64,000 bases of DNA. It comes from Anaeromyxobacter oryzae (GTDB taxonomy: Bacteria > Myxococcota > Myxococcia > Myxococcales > Anaeromyxobacteraceae). This document shows, piece after piece, positions 46,605-55,971 of the stretch. The number at the start of each line of letters is the position of its first letter. Position 1 is the stretch's first letter. The position numbers and the translations under genes were made by a program. The notes below the pieces were generated by a model that worked only from the letters and a program-made list of their open reading frames with translations, searched no databases and had not been told where the DNA came from. The stretch is taken from positions 5,576,481-5,640,480 of the forward strand of contig NZ_AP025591.1 in the NCBI RefSeq assembly GCF_023169945.1, given 5' to 3'.

Positions 46605-47429
46605 ATGTACCTCGAGCACTACGGCCTCGCGCAGAAGCCCTTCTCGAAGACGCCGGACCCGGCGTTCCTGTTCCCCTCCCGGCAGCACGCCGAGGCGCTC
46701 GCGCGCCTGTCCCACGCGCTCGACGAGCGCGAGATCGCGGTCCTGACCGGCGAGATCGGCGCCGGGAAGACGACGCTCTCGCGGGCGCTCGTGGATGCGT
46801 TCGCGGACCGGTGCCGGTTCAGCTTCGTCGTCAACCCCGCGCTGCCGGCGGCGCAGCTCCTCTCCGCGATCGCGGAGGGGTTCGGTCTCGCGCCGGGCCG
46901 GCGCAAGACGGACGTGTTCTCCGCGCTCGCCGAGCACGTCGCGCGGCTGGACGGCGAGGGCCGGTTCGCGGTCGTCGTCGTCGACGAGGCGCAGCTGCTC
47001 GCCGGCCGGGCCGCGTTCGACGAGCTGCGCCTCCTGACGAACCTGGCCGCGGACGACCGCGCGCTCGTCGGGCTCGTCCTCGTCGGCCAGCCCGAGCTCC
47101 GGGACCGCCTGCACGACCGTGGCGGCGAGGCCTTCGCGCAGCGCGTCGGCGTCGCGTACCACGTCGGCGCCCTCGACGCCGGAGAGACGGGGCGGTACCT
47201 CGCCCACCGCCTCGCGGTCGCGGGGCGGACGGCGCCGCTCTTCGACGACGGCGCCGTCGCCGCCGTTCACCGCCTCTCCGGCGGCGTGCCGCGGCGCGTG
47301 AACCAGCTCGCCGCGAGCGCGCTGCTCGAGGGCTTCGCCCGCGAGGCCGGCACGCTCACGGCGGACGTGGTGGAGGCGGCCGCGGCGGACCTCGCCGCCT
47401 ACATGGGAACTGCTCCGCGGGCGCGGTAG
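46605..47429 (+). CDS. ExeA/GspA-like AAA ATPase in the chemotaxis operon
   Basis: 274 aa. It opens MYLEHYGLAQKPFSKTPDPA, the typical ExeA-family start. Walker A GEIGAGKTT (49-57), Walker B VVVVDEAQ (123-130), and an arginine-finger-like GQPELRDRL. It lacks the membrane helix and peptidoglycan-binding domain of full ExeA. It sits 24 bp after cheA and 17 bp before cheW, clearly within the operon. An ATPase is not a standard chemotaxis component; it could position the array or regulate assembly. That role is inference. Confidence 0.88.
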   Translation: MYLEHYGLAQKPFSKTPDPAFLFPSRQHAEALARLSHALDEREIAVLTGEIGAGKTTLSRALVDAFADRCRFSFVVNPALPAAQLLSAIAEGFGLAPGRRKTDVFSALAEHVARLDGEGRFAVVVVDEAQLLAGRAAFDELRLLTNLAADDRALVGLVLVGQPELRDRLHDRGGEAFAQRVGVAYHVGALDAGETGRYLAHRLAVAGRTAPLFDDGAVAAVHRLSGGVPRRVNQLAASALLEGFAREAGTLTADVVEAAAADLAAYMGTAPRAR

Positions 47430-47446
47430 ACTCGCACCCGACGGCG

Positions 47447-48373
47447 ATGGACTTCCTGGAGATCCGGAAGAAGGCCAAGGAGCGGGCTGCGGCGCGCGCC
47501 GCCGCGGCCGGCGCGCCGTCCGTCGCGTCGCCGGGTGCCGCCCCGCCGCCGCCCGACGCGGGCCGCGGCGCCGCGGACGACGCGCTCGTCGCGCTCCTGC
47601 AGGCGCTTCCCGCCGCGAACGACGGGCGGTTCACGACGTGGCGCCCCGGCGATGGCGCGCCTCCGGTCCCGCTCGATCCCGGGGCGCTCGCGGCGGCGCC
47701 GAGCCCCGGCGTCGCGCCGACGCCCGAGACGCTCGCGCCCGCGGCGCGGGCGGACGCACCTGACGCGCAGGCGGAAGGCGACCACCGCAGCCGAGTGACC
47801 CCGCGCGCCGCGTCCCCGCTCGACGACTTCTTCTACCGGCCCGACGAGGAGGCGCCGGAGCTGCCCGATCTCGGCGGCGGCGGCGCGCCCGCGCCGGACG
47901 ACGCACCGGTGGCGCTCGAGGAGTACCTCACGTTCCTGCTCGGCGACGAGGAGTACGCGGTCGCCATCGGCGAGGTCCGGGAGGTGCTCCGGTCTCCGCC
48001 GATCACGGAGGTACCCCGGGCGCCCGCGGACATCCTCGGCGTCGTCACCGTGCGCGGCGAGGTCATCCCGGTGCTCGATCCGCGGCGCCGCCTGCGCCTG
48101 CCTCCCGTCGCGCTCGCGGAGGGGGCCGGCCGCATCGTCCTCGTCGACGCCGGGCAGGGCCCCTGCGGCCTCCTCGTCGATCGGGTCGCGAGCGTCGTGC
48201 GGCTCAGGCCGGGGTCGATCGAGCCGTGTCCGCAGGGGATCGCCGGCGCGAGCTCCGACTGTCTCGCCGGCATCGGCCGCGAGCGCGACCGCCTGTTCAC
48301 GGTCCTCGACCTCGGGGCGCTGCTCCGGCGCGCGGCCGCCCCGGCGCGGGCGAGCCTCCCGGGGGGGCCATGA
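47447..48373 (+). CDS. CheW-domain protein with long N-terminal extension
   Basis: 308 aa. The CheW fold occupies about 158-300: LEEYLTFLLGDEEYAVAIGE, VREVLRSPPITEVPRAPADI, GVVTVRGEVIPVLDPRRRL and VDRVASVVRLRPGSIEP. The first 155 residues are mostly Ala/Pro/Asp and predicted disordered, beginning with a short charged helix MDFLEIRKKAKERAAARAAA. The extension may tether the adaptor. Its stop overlaps the next cheW start (ATGA). Confidence 0.9.
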   Translation: MDFLEIRKKAKERAAARAAAAGAPSVASPGAAPPPPDAGRGAADDALVALLQALPAANDGRFTTWRPGDGAPPVPLDPGALAAAPSPGVAPTPETLAPAARADAPDAQAEGDHRSRVTPRAASPLDDFFYRPDEEAPELPDLGGGGAPAPDDAPVALEEYLTFLLGDEEYAVAIGEVREVLRSPPITEVPRAPADILGVVTVRGEVIPVLDPRRRLRLPPVALAEGAGRIVLVDAGQGPCGLLVDRVASVVRLRPGSIEPCPQGIAGASSDCLAGIGRERDRLFTVLDLGALLRRAAAPARASLPGGP

Positions 48374-48936
48374 AGCCGATCTGCCCGCTCGCGCCGGCCG
48401 ACGGCGCCGACGAGGCGGCCGACGCCCTCGTCCAGCTCTGCACCTTCCGCGTCGGCGGCGAGGACTACGCGGTCGACATCATGCGGGTCCGGGAGATCAT
48501 CCACCCGCTGCCGCTCACGCCGGTCCCGCGCGCGCCCGCGTTCGTCGAGGGCGTGTTCCGCCTCCGCGGTGAGGTGATCCCGGTGGTGGACGTGCGGAAG
48601 CGCTTCGGGCTACCCGCGGATCCGCCGACCCGCCGGTCGCGGTACGTGATCGTCAACGTCGCGGGGCGCCGCCTCGGCCTCGTCGTCGACGAGGTCTGCG
48701 AGGTGCTCCGCGTGCCCCGCGGCGACGTCCGCGCCACGCCGCCGCTCGGCGACCCGCGGGCGCCCCGGTTCTTCCTCGGCGCGTGCGGGGGAGAGAGCGC
48801 GCCCGCGGCCGCCGGCCGGCGCGGCGGGTCGAGCCGGCTGCGGCTGCTCCTCAACGTGAAGGCGCTGCTCGACCCCTCCGCGCCCGGCGAGGCGGACGCG
48901 GCGCGGGCCCAGGCCGAGGCCTCGAGGCGAGCATGA
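48370..48936 (+). CDS. cheW: Chemotaxis adaptor CheW
   Basis: 188 aa. Canonical CheW: LVQLCTFRVGGEDYAVDIMR, VREIIHPLPLTPVPRAPAFV, EGVFRLRGEVIPVVDVRKRF, GRRLGLVVDEVCEVLRVPRG. It couples receptors to CheA. A Gly/Ala/Arg-rich loop near 145-160 is unusual. Its stop overlaps the HEAT-protein start (ATGA). Two CheW paralogues in one operon suggest a mixed array or two receptor classes. Confidence 0.95.
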   Translation: MKPICPLAPADGADEAADALVQLCTFRVGGEDYAVDIMRVREIIHPLPLTPVPRAPAFVEGVFRLRGEVIPVVDVRKRFGLPADPPTRRSRYVIVNVAGRRLGLVVDEVCEVLRVPRGDVRATPPLGDPRAPRFFLGACGGESAPAAAGRRGGSSRLRLLLNVKALLDPSAPGEADAARAQAEASRRA

Positions 48937-51044
48937 ACCTCTCATCCCCCGAGGTGGCCGCGGCGCGCCGCGTCCGGGCGCACGCCGCCGACGAGGAGGC
49001 GCGCTACCGCGCCGCCGCCGAGCTCGATGCCGCCGACGCCGAGGATCGCCACGTCCTGCTCGCGCTGCTCGGCGACGCGAGCTGGCGCGTGCGCCTGGCC
49101 GCCACCGAGCGGCTCGCCGCCGCCGCGGACGTGGCGCCGCTCCTCTCGCCCCTCGTCGGCCTCCTGACCGCCGGCGAGACCATCGGCGCCCGCGACGCCG
49201 CCGCGAACGCGCTGGCGCGGCTCGGGCCGCGCGCCCTCGACCCGCTGATCTCGACGCTCCACGCCGCCGACCCTGATCACCGGCTGGCGGCCGCGGGCGT
49301 GCTCGGCGACATCGGCGACCGGCGCGCGGTGGCCGCGCTCGCGGACGCGCTCGCGGACGCGGACGCGAACGTGCGCTCGACGGCGGCCGAGGCGCTCGGG
49401 AGGATCGGCGCGCCCGCGGCGATGCCGGCGCTCGTCGCCGCGCTCGAGGCCGAGGACGCGACGCTCCGGCTCGCGGCGCTCGGTGCGCTCGCCGCGCTCC
49501 GGGCGTGCCCGCCGGTCGACGGCCTCGCGCCGCTCCTCGAGGACCGGGCGCTGCGCCGCCCCGTGTACCGCCTGCTCGGCGCGAGCGACGATCCCGCCGC
49601 GCTCCTCGTGCTCGCGCGCGGCGTCTCCGAGCGGACGCGCGGCGCGCGGGAGGCGGCCCTCGCCGGCATCGGCCAGCAGCGGGCGCGGCGACCGCGCGAG
49701 GAGCTCGGGCCGGTCGAGGTGGAGGCCCGCGCGGCCGCCGAGCGAGACCCCGGGGTCGCCGACGCGTGCGCGGCCTCGCTCGGCAGCGAGGAGCCGTTCG
49801 TCGTGGTGGGGGCGATCACGGTGCTCGGCTGGATCGCGGCGCCGCGGCACGTCGCCGCGCTGCTCCGGCTCGCGGAGGACGACCGGCTCCGGCCGCTCGT
49901 CGACGACGCGATCGCGCGGCTGGCGCCCGGGCGCGAGCTGAAGGCCGCGATCGCGGAGGCGATCCAGGAGCAGGGCCCCTTTGGGCGGAGCTCCGCGCTC
50001 GCGGCGCTGGCGCGCATGGGGAGCCCGGCGGCGCTGGAGAGCGTCATCCGCGACGCGAGCGATCCCGACGCCCTGGTGCAGGGCGAGGCGATCTCCGCGC
50101 TCGGGCGCCTCGGCGAGGCCCGGGCGGTGGCGCCGCTCGCGGGGCTGCTCGGCGACGACTCGCCCGGGACGTCGTCCCGGGCCGCCAACGCGCTCGTGGA
50201 GATCGGCCGCGTCTCGCCGGCGGCGCATCGCGCGGCGCTCGCGGCGGTCCGCGACCGCGCGGGCGCGAGCCCGTCGGCGGCGCTCTACCGCGTCCTCGGC
50301 GCGCTCGGCGGCGCGGAGGACGTCCCCCGGATCGCGGCGGGGCTCCGCAGCGACGCGGTGGTGCGGCGGGTCGCGGCCGCCGGCGCCGTCGCGGCCCTCG
50401 CGGAGCGCGGCCTCGCCCGCGGCTGCCACGTGCCCGAGCTCATCGCCGCCCTCACCGATCCTGCGTGGCCGGTCCGGGCGGCGGCGGCGCGCGCCTTCGT
50501 GGCGCTCGCGACCGCGAACGCAGCCGCGCGCGACGGCGACCCCAGGAGCGGCGAGCACCCGGTCTGCGCCGAGGCGCTGGCCGCGCTCCGGGCGACGCTC
50601 CACGACCCGGAGCCCACCGTTCGCGCCGGCGCCGCCGAGGCGCTCGGCGCGACGCGGCGCGCGGACGAGGCGCCCGCCCTCGCCGCGCTGCTCGAGGCGC
50701 CGGACGCGCCGCCGGTGATCGTGGTCGCCGCGCTCCACGCCCTCGCCGTCATCGGCTCGCCTCCGCTCGACGTCGTCACCCGCGCCGCGGCGCACGCGGA
50801 TCCCGAGGTGGTGAAGGAGGCCGTCGCGGTCGCAGCGGGCCTCCCCGGACCCGCCGCCGCGCGCCTGCTCCTCGAGGCCGCGGCGAGCCCGCGCTGGGAC
50901 GTCCGCCGCGCCGCCGCCGCCGCGATGGCGGCGCGCGGAGATCCCGCGCTCGCCGGGGAGGCGGCGCGGCGCGCCGCCGACGATCCCGACCCGCTCGTCG
51001 CCCGCGCGTTCGCCGACGCCGCCGCGGCGCTCGCCCCCCGGTAG
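48933..51044 (+). CDS. HEAT/PBS-lyase-repeat protein of the chemotaxis operon
   Basis: 703 aa built almost wholly of about 20 HEAT-like repeats of roughly 31 residues, e.g. LLALLGDASWRVRLAATERL, DADANVRSTAAEALGRIGAP, ALVQGEAISALGRLGEARAV, DPEPTVRAGAAEALGATRRA and DVRRAAAAAMAARGDPALAG. The D-x-x-V-R-x-x-A-A-x-A-L consensus is that of PBS-lyase HEAT repeats. No enzymatic domain. Similar proteins occur in some myxobacterial chemosensory clusters. It probably acts as a protein scaffold for CheA, CheR or CheB. Confidence 0.9.
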   Translation: MNLSSPEVAAARRVRAHAADEEARYRAAAELDAADAEDRHVLLALLGDASWRVRLAATERLAAAADVAPLLSPLVGLLTAGETIGARDAAANALARLGPRALDPLISTLHAADPDHRLAAAGVLGDIGDRRAVAALADALADADANVRSTAAEALGRIGAPAAMPALVAALEAEDATLRLAALGALAALRACPPVDGLAPLLEDRALRRPVYRLLGASDDPAALLVLARGVSERTRGAREAALAGIGQQRARRPREELGPVEVEARAAAERDPGVADACAASLGSEEPFVVVGAITVLGWIAAPRHVAALLRLAEDDRLRPLVDDAIARLAPGRELKAAIAEAIQEQGPFGRSSALAALARMGSPAALESVIRDASDPDALVQGEAISALGRLGEARAVAPLAGLLGDDSPGTSSRAANALVEIGRVSPAAHRAALAAVRDRAGASPSAALYRVLGALGGAEDVPRIAAGLRSDAVVRRVAAAGAVAALAERGLARGCHVPELIAALTDPAWPVRAAAARAFVALATANAAARDGDPRSGEHPVCAEALAALRATLHDPEPTVRAGAAEALGATRRADEAPALAALLEAPDAPPVIVVAALHALAVIGSPPLDVVTRAAAHADPEVVKEAVAVAAGLPGPAAARLLLEAAASPRWDVRRAAAAAMAARGDPALAGEAARRAADDPDPLVARAFADAAAALAPR

Positions 51045-51050
51045 CCGCGC

Positions 51051-51923
51051 ATGTGGCGCGTCGACCCGAGCGGCCCCGGCATGACGGAGGAGGAGTTCCG
51101 GCTCCTCCGCGACCTCGTCCACGCGCACTGCGGGCTCTGGTTCCGCGACGACAGCCGGTACCTGCTGGAGCGGCGGCTCGGGCCGCGCGTCCAGGCGCTC
51201 GGCCTGAAGGACTTCTCGGCCTACCACCGCCACCTGCGGTTCGACCCCGGGCGGGAGGCGGAGCTGGACGAGGCGACCGACGTCCTCACCACGAACGAGA
51301 CCTACTTCTACCGGGAGCCCAACCAGCTCCGGACCTTCTCGCGCGACATCCTCCCGGCGCTCGCGTGCGCCAGGGCGCGGGAGCGGCGGCTGCGGATCCT
51401 GTCCGCGGGGTGCGCGACCGGCGAGGAGGTCTACACGGTCGCGATGCTCGTTCGCGAGGCCGGGCTCTTCGACGGCTGGGACGTGGACATCGTCGGCTGC
51501 GACATCTCCCGGCGCTGCGTCGCCCACGCGCGCGCGGGGGCGTACGGCGAGCACGCGTTCCGGAACCCGGAGGTCGAGCCGCTCCGCCGATGGTTCCAGC
51601 TCCGCGGGGGCAAGTGGGTGGTCGACGACGCGGTGCGCCGGTCGGTGCGCTTCCACCGCGAGAACCTCCTCGACCCCGGCGCGCTCGCGACGGTCCCGGG
51701 GGTGGACGTCGTGTTCTGCCGGAACGTCATGATCTACTTCGACCTCGCCGCCCGGCGCCGGGTGCTGCGACGCTTCCACGAGCGGCTCCGCCCGGGCGGC
51801 TGGCTCCTGCTCGGACACTCGGAGTCGCTGCTCAACGTCACCGCGGACTTCGAGATCGTGCACCTCGAGTCGGACCTCGTGTACCGGCGGCCCGCCACGT
51901 TGCCCGCAGGGGAGGGGACGTGA
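51051..51923 (+). CDS. cheR: Chemotaxis protein methyltransferase CheR
   Basis: 290 aa. N-terminal helical domain (FRLLRDLVHAHCGLWFRDDS), then the SAM-binding domain: DVLTTNETYFYREPNQLRTF, RILSAGCATGEEVYTVAML, DIVGCDISRRCVAHARAGAY, DVVFCRNVMIYFDLAARRRV and GGWLLLGHSESL. Methylates receptor glutamates. Ends overlapping cheB (GTGA). No receptor gene lies in the window. Confidence 0.97.
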   Translation: MWRVDPSGPGMTEEEFRLLRDLVHAHCGLWFRDDSRYLLERRLGPRVQALGLKDFSAYHRHLRFDPGREAELDEATDVLTTNETYFYREPNQLRTFSRDILPALACARARERRLRILSAGCATGEEVYTVAMLVREAGLFDGWDVDIVGCDISRRCVAHARAGAYGEHAFRNPEVEPLRRWFQLRGGKWVVDDAVRRSVRFHRENLLDPGALATVPGVDVVFCRNVMIYFDLAARRRVLRRFHERLRPGGWLLLGHSESLLNVTADFEIVHLESDLVYRRPATLPAGEGT

Positions 51924-52981
51924 CGGGGAGAGCCGGCCACGAGCCGCGCACGCTGCGCGCGCTAGTCGTCGACGACTCCGGCGCGAGCCGCGCGGAGCTG
52001 ACGCGGATCCTCGCGGGGGCGCCCGGGGTGATCGTGGTGGGCGCGGCGCGGGATGGGGAGGAGGCGCTCCGCGAGGCGCTCCGGCTCCGCCCGGACTTCG
52101 TCGTCCTCGACCTGCAGATGCCGCGGATGGACGGCTTCACGTTCCTCCGCCTCCTCATGGCGCAGCGGCCGACGCCGGCCATCGTCGTGTCGGCGCAGGC
52201 GGGCCGGAGCGACGTCTTCAAGGCGCTGGAGCTCGGCGCGCTCGACTTCGTGGCGAAGCCGGAAGGCGGTGGGGTCGCCGCGATCCGCGAGGAGCTCCTG
52301 GAGAAGTGCGAGACGGTCCGCGCGCTCCGGCTCGAGAACCTCTCCCAGGTGGCGGGCGCCCCGGTGGCGCGGGCGGGCGCCGGGCGCGCCGAGCCGCGGA
52401 GGGTCGCGCTGGTCGGCGCGTCGACGGGCGGACCGCAGGCGATCCTGCAGCTCCTCGCCGGGATCCCCGCGGACCTGTCGCTCGGGTTCGTGATCGCCCA
52501 GCACATGCCGGAGCGGTTCACCGCGGCGTTCGCCGAGCGCCTCGGGCGGCACACGCCCTTCAGCGCGCAGGAGGCCGCGGACGGCGATCTCGTGGCCGCC
52601 GGCCGGGTCCTGGTCGCGCCGGGCGGGCATCACCTGGAGGTCCGGCGGGACGGCACGGGCGCGCTGCGGGCGGCGGTCCTGCCGCGCGATGCGCCGGGCC
52701 CGGTGGCGCGCTGCTGCCCGTCCATCGACCGGCTGTTCGGGTCCGGCGCCCGGGTGCTCGGCCCGCGCGCGTGCGCGGCCGTGCTCACCGGCATGGGCCA
52801 CGACGGGCGCGACGGCATCGTCGAGGTGAGGCGCGCCGGCGGCCTCACGCTGGCCGAGTCGTCGGACTCCGCCGTGGTATACGGGATGCCGCAGGCGGCC
52901 GCCGAGACCGGCGCCGTGGATGCGGTCCTCCGCCTCGACGCCCTCGCGGCCGCCATCGTCCGGTTCGCCCGGGAGCCCTGA
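51920..52981 (+). CDS. cheB: Chemotaxis methylesterase CheB
   Basis: 353 aa from GTG 51920. Receiver: ALVVDDSGASRAELTRIL, D64 in VVLDLQMPRMDGFTF, LGALDFVAKPEGG. Catalytic domain: nucleophile Ser in LVGASTGGPQAILQLL, His in FVIAQHMPERFT, Asp in TGMGHDGRDG. Demethylates receptors when phosphorylated by CheA. Confidence 0.97.
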   Translation: MTGRAGHEPRTLRALVVDDSGASRAELTRILAGAPGVIVVGAARDGEEALREALRLRPDFVVLDLQMPRMDGFTFLRLLMAQRPTPAIVVSAQAGRSDVFKALELGALDFVAKPEGGGVAAIREELLEKCETVRALRLENLSQVAGAPVARAGAGRAEPRRVALVGASTGGPQAILQLLAGIPADLSLGFVIAQHMPERFTAAFAERLGRHTPFSAQEAADGDLVAAGRVLVAPGGHHLEVRRDGTGALRAAVLPRDAPGPVARCCPSIDRLFGSGARVLGPRACAAVLTGMGHDGRDGIVEVRRAGGLTLAESSDSAVVYGMPQAAAETGAVDAVLRLDALAAAIVRFAREP

Positions 52982-52986
52982 GCGCC

Positions 52987-53364
52987 ATGTCTCACCTGCA
53001 CGCCCTCGTCGTCGACGACAGCCCCGTGCTGCGGAGGCAGCTCTGCTCCGCGCTCCAGCGCGTGGCGGGCCTCTCGACGACGGAGGCCGCGGACGGCGCG
53101 GACGCCTGGCGCAAGCTGGGCGCCGACACCTTCGATATCGTCCTCACCGACATCAACATGCCGGTGCTCGACGGCCTGAAGCTCCTGTCCCTCCTCCGCG
53201 GGGGCGGGCCGCACCAGCGCGTGCCCGTGGTCGTGATCACGACGGAGAGCGCGGAGGAGGACCGCCGGCGCGCGCTGAGCCTCGGCGCGAGCGCGTACCT
53301 CGTGAAGCCGGTCCAGGGCCAGCAGGTGGTGGACGCCGTCCGCGCGCTCCTGCGCCTCTCCTGA
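52987..53364 (+). CDS. cheY: Chemotaxis response regulator CheY
   Basis: 125 aa, receiver only. Acidic pair in ALVVDDSPVLRRQL, phosphoacceptor D55 in DIVLTDINMPVLDG, Thr in VVVITTESAEEDRR, Lys in SAYLVKPVQG. No output domain, so a CheY-type signal carrier. Last gene of the chemotaxis operon, 5 bp after cheB. Confidence 0.93.
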   Translation: MSHLHALVVDDSPVLRRQLCSALQRVAGLSTTEAADGADAWRKLGADTFDIVLTDINMPVLDGLKLLSLLRGGGPHQRVPVVVITTESAEEDRRRALSLGASAYLVKPVQGQQVVDAVRALLRLS

Positions 53365-53436
53365 TCACGCACGCGTCGTGAACGACGCCCCGTTCCGGAC
53401 GTGGACCCGCCCCCCGTTCCGGGGTGTGATCCGCGC

Positions 53437-55971
53437 ATGTGGGTCCGGCGCGTGCTCCTGGTCGCCATCCCCGTCGCCCTCCTCGCGGCGGCGGCCTGGA
53501 CGCTCCACGTCGAGCTGCAGGGCACGACGCTGCGGCAGGTGGAGCGCGAGCTCGACGCGCTCCCTCGCGCCGCCGTCTGGCTCGCCGCTGCGGTGACGGT
53601 CCTCGACTACCTCCTCCTGTCCGGCTACGACCTGCTGGCGCTCCGGTACGCGGGGCGCTCCCTGCCGTACCCGCGCGTGGTCTTCACGTCGTTCGTCGCA
53701 TACGCGTTCGGGAACAACGTCGGGTTCGCGCTGCTCTCGTCGGGCTCCGTCAGGTACCGGCTCTACTCCCAGTGGGGCCTGTCCGCGGAGGAGATCGCCC
53801 GGGTCGTCGCCTTCACGGCGGGCCAGCTCTGGGCCGGGCTCCTGCCCATCGCCGGCATCGCGCTCCTGTCCGGGGTGCCGGTGCCGCTTCCCGGATGGGC
53901 GGCGCGGGGCCTCGGCCTCCTCGCGCTCCTCCTCGCGGCGGGGTACCTGACGCTCGCCGCGCGCGGCGGGCGGACGATCTCGGTGAAGGGCATCTCGTTC
54001 CCGGTCCCGACCCTCCGGCTCGCGGTCGCCCAGGTCGTCGTCTCGGCGCTGGACTGGGCGCTCGCGGCGCTCGTGCTGGACCTGCTGCTCCCGGCCGCGT
54101 CGCCGCTCGGGTTCGCGCACCTGCTCGGGCTGTTCGTCGCGGCGCAGGTCGCCGGGCTCGCCTCCCAGGTGCCGGGCGGCATCGGCGTGTTCGAGGCGCT
54201 CGTGCTCGCCGCGCTCACCCCGGCGGTGCCCGCGCCCGCGGTGCTGTCGAGCCTCGTGGCGTACCGGCTCGTCTACTACCTGGCCCCCTTCCTGCTCGCG
54301 TTCACCCTGCTCGTCGCGCACGAGCTCATCGCCTCCCGCGCGGCGGTCCGGCGCGTGATCCGGGGCGCGCACGCCTCCTTCGCGCCCATCGTCCCGTGGC
54401 TCGCGGCGGGCGCGGCGCTGCTCGCGGGCACGGTCCTCCTCGTCTCGGGCGCGACGCCGACCGTGGGGGAGCGCCTCCACGTGCTACGGCGCGTCGTCCC
54501 GCTCCCCGTGCTCGAGGCCTCGCACCTGCTCGGGAGCCTCATCGGGACCGCGCTCCTGCTGCTCGCTCGCGGCCTGCTCCGCCGGCTCGACGGCGCGTGG
54601 CTCGTGTCCCTCGGGCTCCTCGTCGCGGGCGCCGTCGTCTCGCTCGTGAAGGGGCTCGACTACGAGGAGGCGACGCTGCTCCTCGTGCTCGCCGCCCTCC
54701 TGCTGCCTTTCCGGCGGCAGTTCTACCGGAAGAGCTCGCTGCTCGAGGGCCGGCTCGCGCTGTCCTGGTTCGCGGCGGGGCTGGTCCTCGTGGCCGCGTC
54801 CGTGGGCGTCGGGTTCCTCGCCTATCGCCACGTGGAGTACTCCAACGACCTGTGGTTCCACTTCGGGTTCCACGCCGACGCGCCGCGGTTCCTCCGCGCC
54901 TCGTTCGCCGGCTGCGTGCTCATCGCACTGTTCGCCGCCGCCAAGCTCCTCCGCCCGTCGCCGCCGGTCCGGCCGCGCCCGTGCGAGGCGGACCTCACCC
55001 GCATCCGCCCCGTCGTGGATCGCTCGCCGGACTCCTCGGCGCACCTCGCGCTGGTCGGGGACAAGCCGATCCTCCTCGATCCCGGTGGAGAGGCCTTCCT
55101 GATGTACGGCGTCGAGGGGCGGAGCTGGGTCGCCATGGGAGACCCCGTGGGCCCCGAGCCGGCCGCGACCGAGCTCGCCTGGCGCTTCCGCGAGCTCTCG
55201 GACCAGCACGGTGGGTGGACCTGCTTCTACCAGGTCGGCCCCGCGGCGCTGCCGCGGTACCTGGATCTCGGGCTGTCGCTCCTGAAGCTGGGCGAGGAGG
55301 CGCTCGTGCCGCTCGAGCGGTTCTCGCTGGAGGGCGGCGAGCGGCGCGCGCTCCGGCAGGCGTACAACCGCGGCGAGCGCGACGGCCTCGTGTTCGAGGT
55401 GGTCCCGGCGGCGGGCGTCCCGGCGCTCCTGCCGGACCTCCGGCGCATCTCCGACACGTGGCTCGAGGAGAAGAAGACCCGTGAGAAGGGCTTCTCGCTC
55501 GGGTACTTCGACGAGCGGTACCTCCGCGAGGGCCCCGTCGCCGTCGCGCGGGTGAACGGCGCGCCGGTCGCGTTCGCGAACGTCTGGACGAGCGCCGCGC
55601 GGGTCGAGCTCTCGGTCGACCTGATGCGGTACGTGCCGGAGGCGCCGAAGACGACGATGGATTACCTCTTCGTCTCGCTCATGCTCTGGGGCCGCGCCGA
55701 GGGGTACCGGCAGTTCAACCTGGGGATGGCCCCGTTCTCCGGATTCGAGGAGCGAGCGCTCGCGCCGCTCTGGACGCGCTTCGGCGCGCGCCTCTTCCGG
55801 CACGGCGAGAACTTCTACAACTTCCAGGGACTCCGCCAGTACAAGGAGAAGTTCGCGCCGGACTGGCGCCCGCGGTGGCTCGCCGCGCCGGGCGGGCTCC
55901 GGCTGGCGGCCATCCTCACCAACGTGGCCGCGCTCGTCTCGCGCGGCCTGAAAGGCGTGGTGGCCCGGTGA
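53437..55971 (+). CDS. MprF/LpiA-like phosphatidylglycerol lysyltransferase
   Basis: 844 aa. The N-terminal half has about 14 membrane helices and a flippase-like core (FGNNVGFALLSSGSVRYRLY, VAGLASQVPGGIGVFEALVL). The C-terminal third (from about 525) is the DUF2156/GNAT-like synthase: VGDKPILLDPGGEAFLMYGV, DPVGPEPAATELAWRF, FYQVGPAALPRYLDLGLSLL, LEEKKTREKGFSLGYFDERY and LGMAPFSGFEERALAPLWTR. It aminoacylates phosphatidylglycerol and flips the lipid, lowering surface charge. ATG 53437 precedes the first helix; GTGA overlap with the next gene. Confidence 0.9.
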   Translation: MWVRRVLLVAIPVALLAAAAWTLHVELQGTTLRQVERELDALPRAAVWLAAAVTVLDYLLLSGYDLLALRYAGRSLPYPRVVFTSFVAYAFGNNVGFALLSSGSVRYRLYSQWGLSAEEIARVVAFTAGQLWAGLLPIAGIALLSGVPVPLPGWAARGLGLLALLLAAGYLTLAARGGRTISVKGISFPVPTLRLAVAQVVVSALDWALAALVLDLLLPAASPLGFAHLLGLFVAAQVAGLASQVPGGIGVFEALVLAALTPAVPAPAVLSSLVAYRLVYYLAPFLLAFTLLVAHELIASRAAVRRVIRGAHASFAPIVPWLAAGAALLAGTVLLVSGATPTVGERLHVLRRVVPLPVLEASHLLGSLIGTALLLLARGLLRRLDGAWLVSLGLLVAGAVVSLVKGLDYEEATLLLVLAALLLPFRRQFYRKSSLLEGRLALSWFAAGLVLVAASVGVGFLAYRHVEYSNDLWFHFGFHADAPRFLRASFAGCVLIALFAAAKLLRPSPPVRPRPCEADLTRIRPVVDRSPDSSAHLALVGDKPILLDPGGEAFLMYGVEGRSWVAMGDPVGPEPAATELAWRFRELSDQHGGWTCFYQVGPAALPRYLDLGLSLLKLGEEALVPLERFSLEGGERRALRQAYNRGERDGLVFEVVPAAGVPALLPDLRRISDTWLEEKKTREKGFSLGYFDERYLREGPVAVARVNGAPVAFANVWTSAARVELSVDLMRYVPEAPKTTMDYLFVSLMLWGRAEGYRQFNLGMAPFSGFEERALAPLWTRFGARLFRHGENFYNFQGLRQYKEKFAPDWRPRWLAAPGGLRLAAILTNVAALVSRGLKGVVAR

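Noticed and set aside
44166-47270. 1034-codon leftward frame opposite cheA
   Set aside because: It is a mirror of the CheA codons, rich in Arg/Glu/Asp, with no domain.
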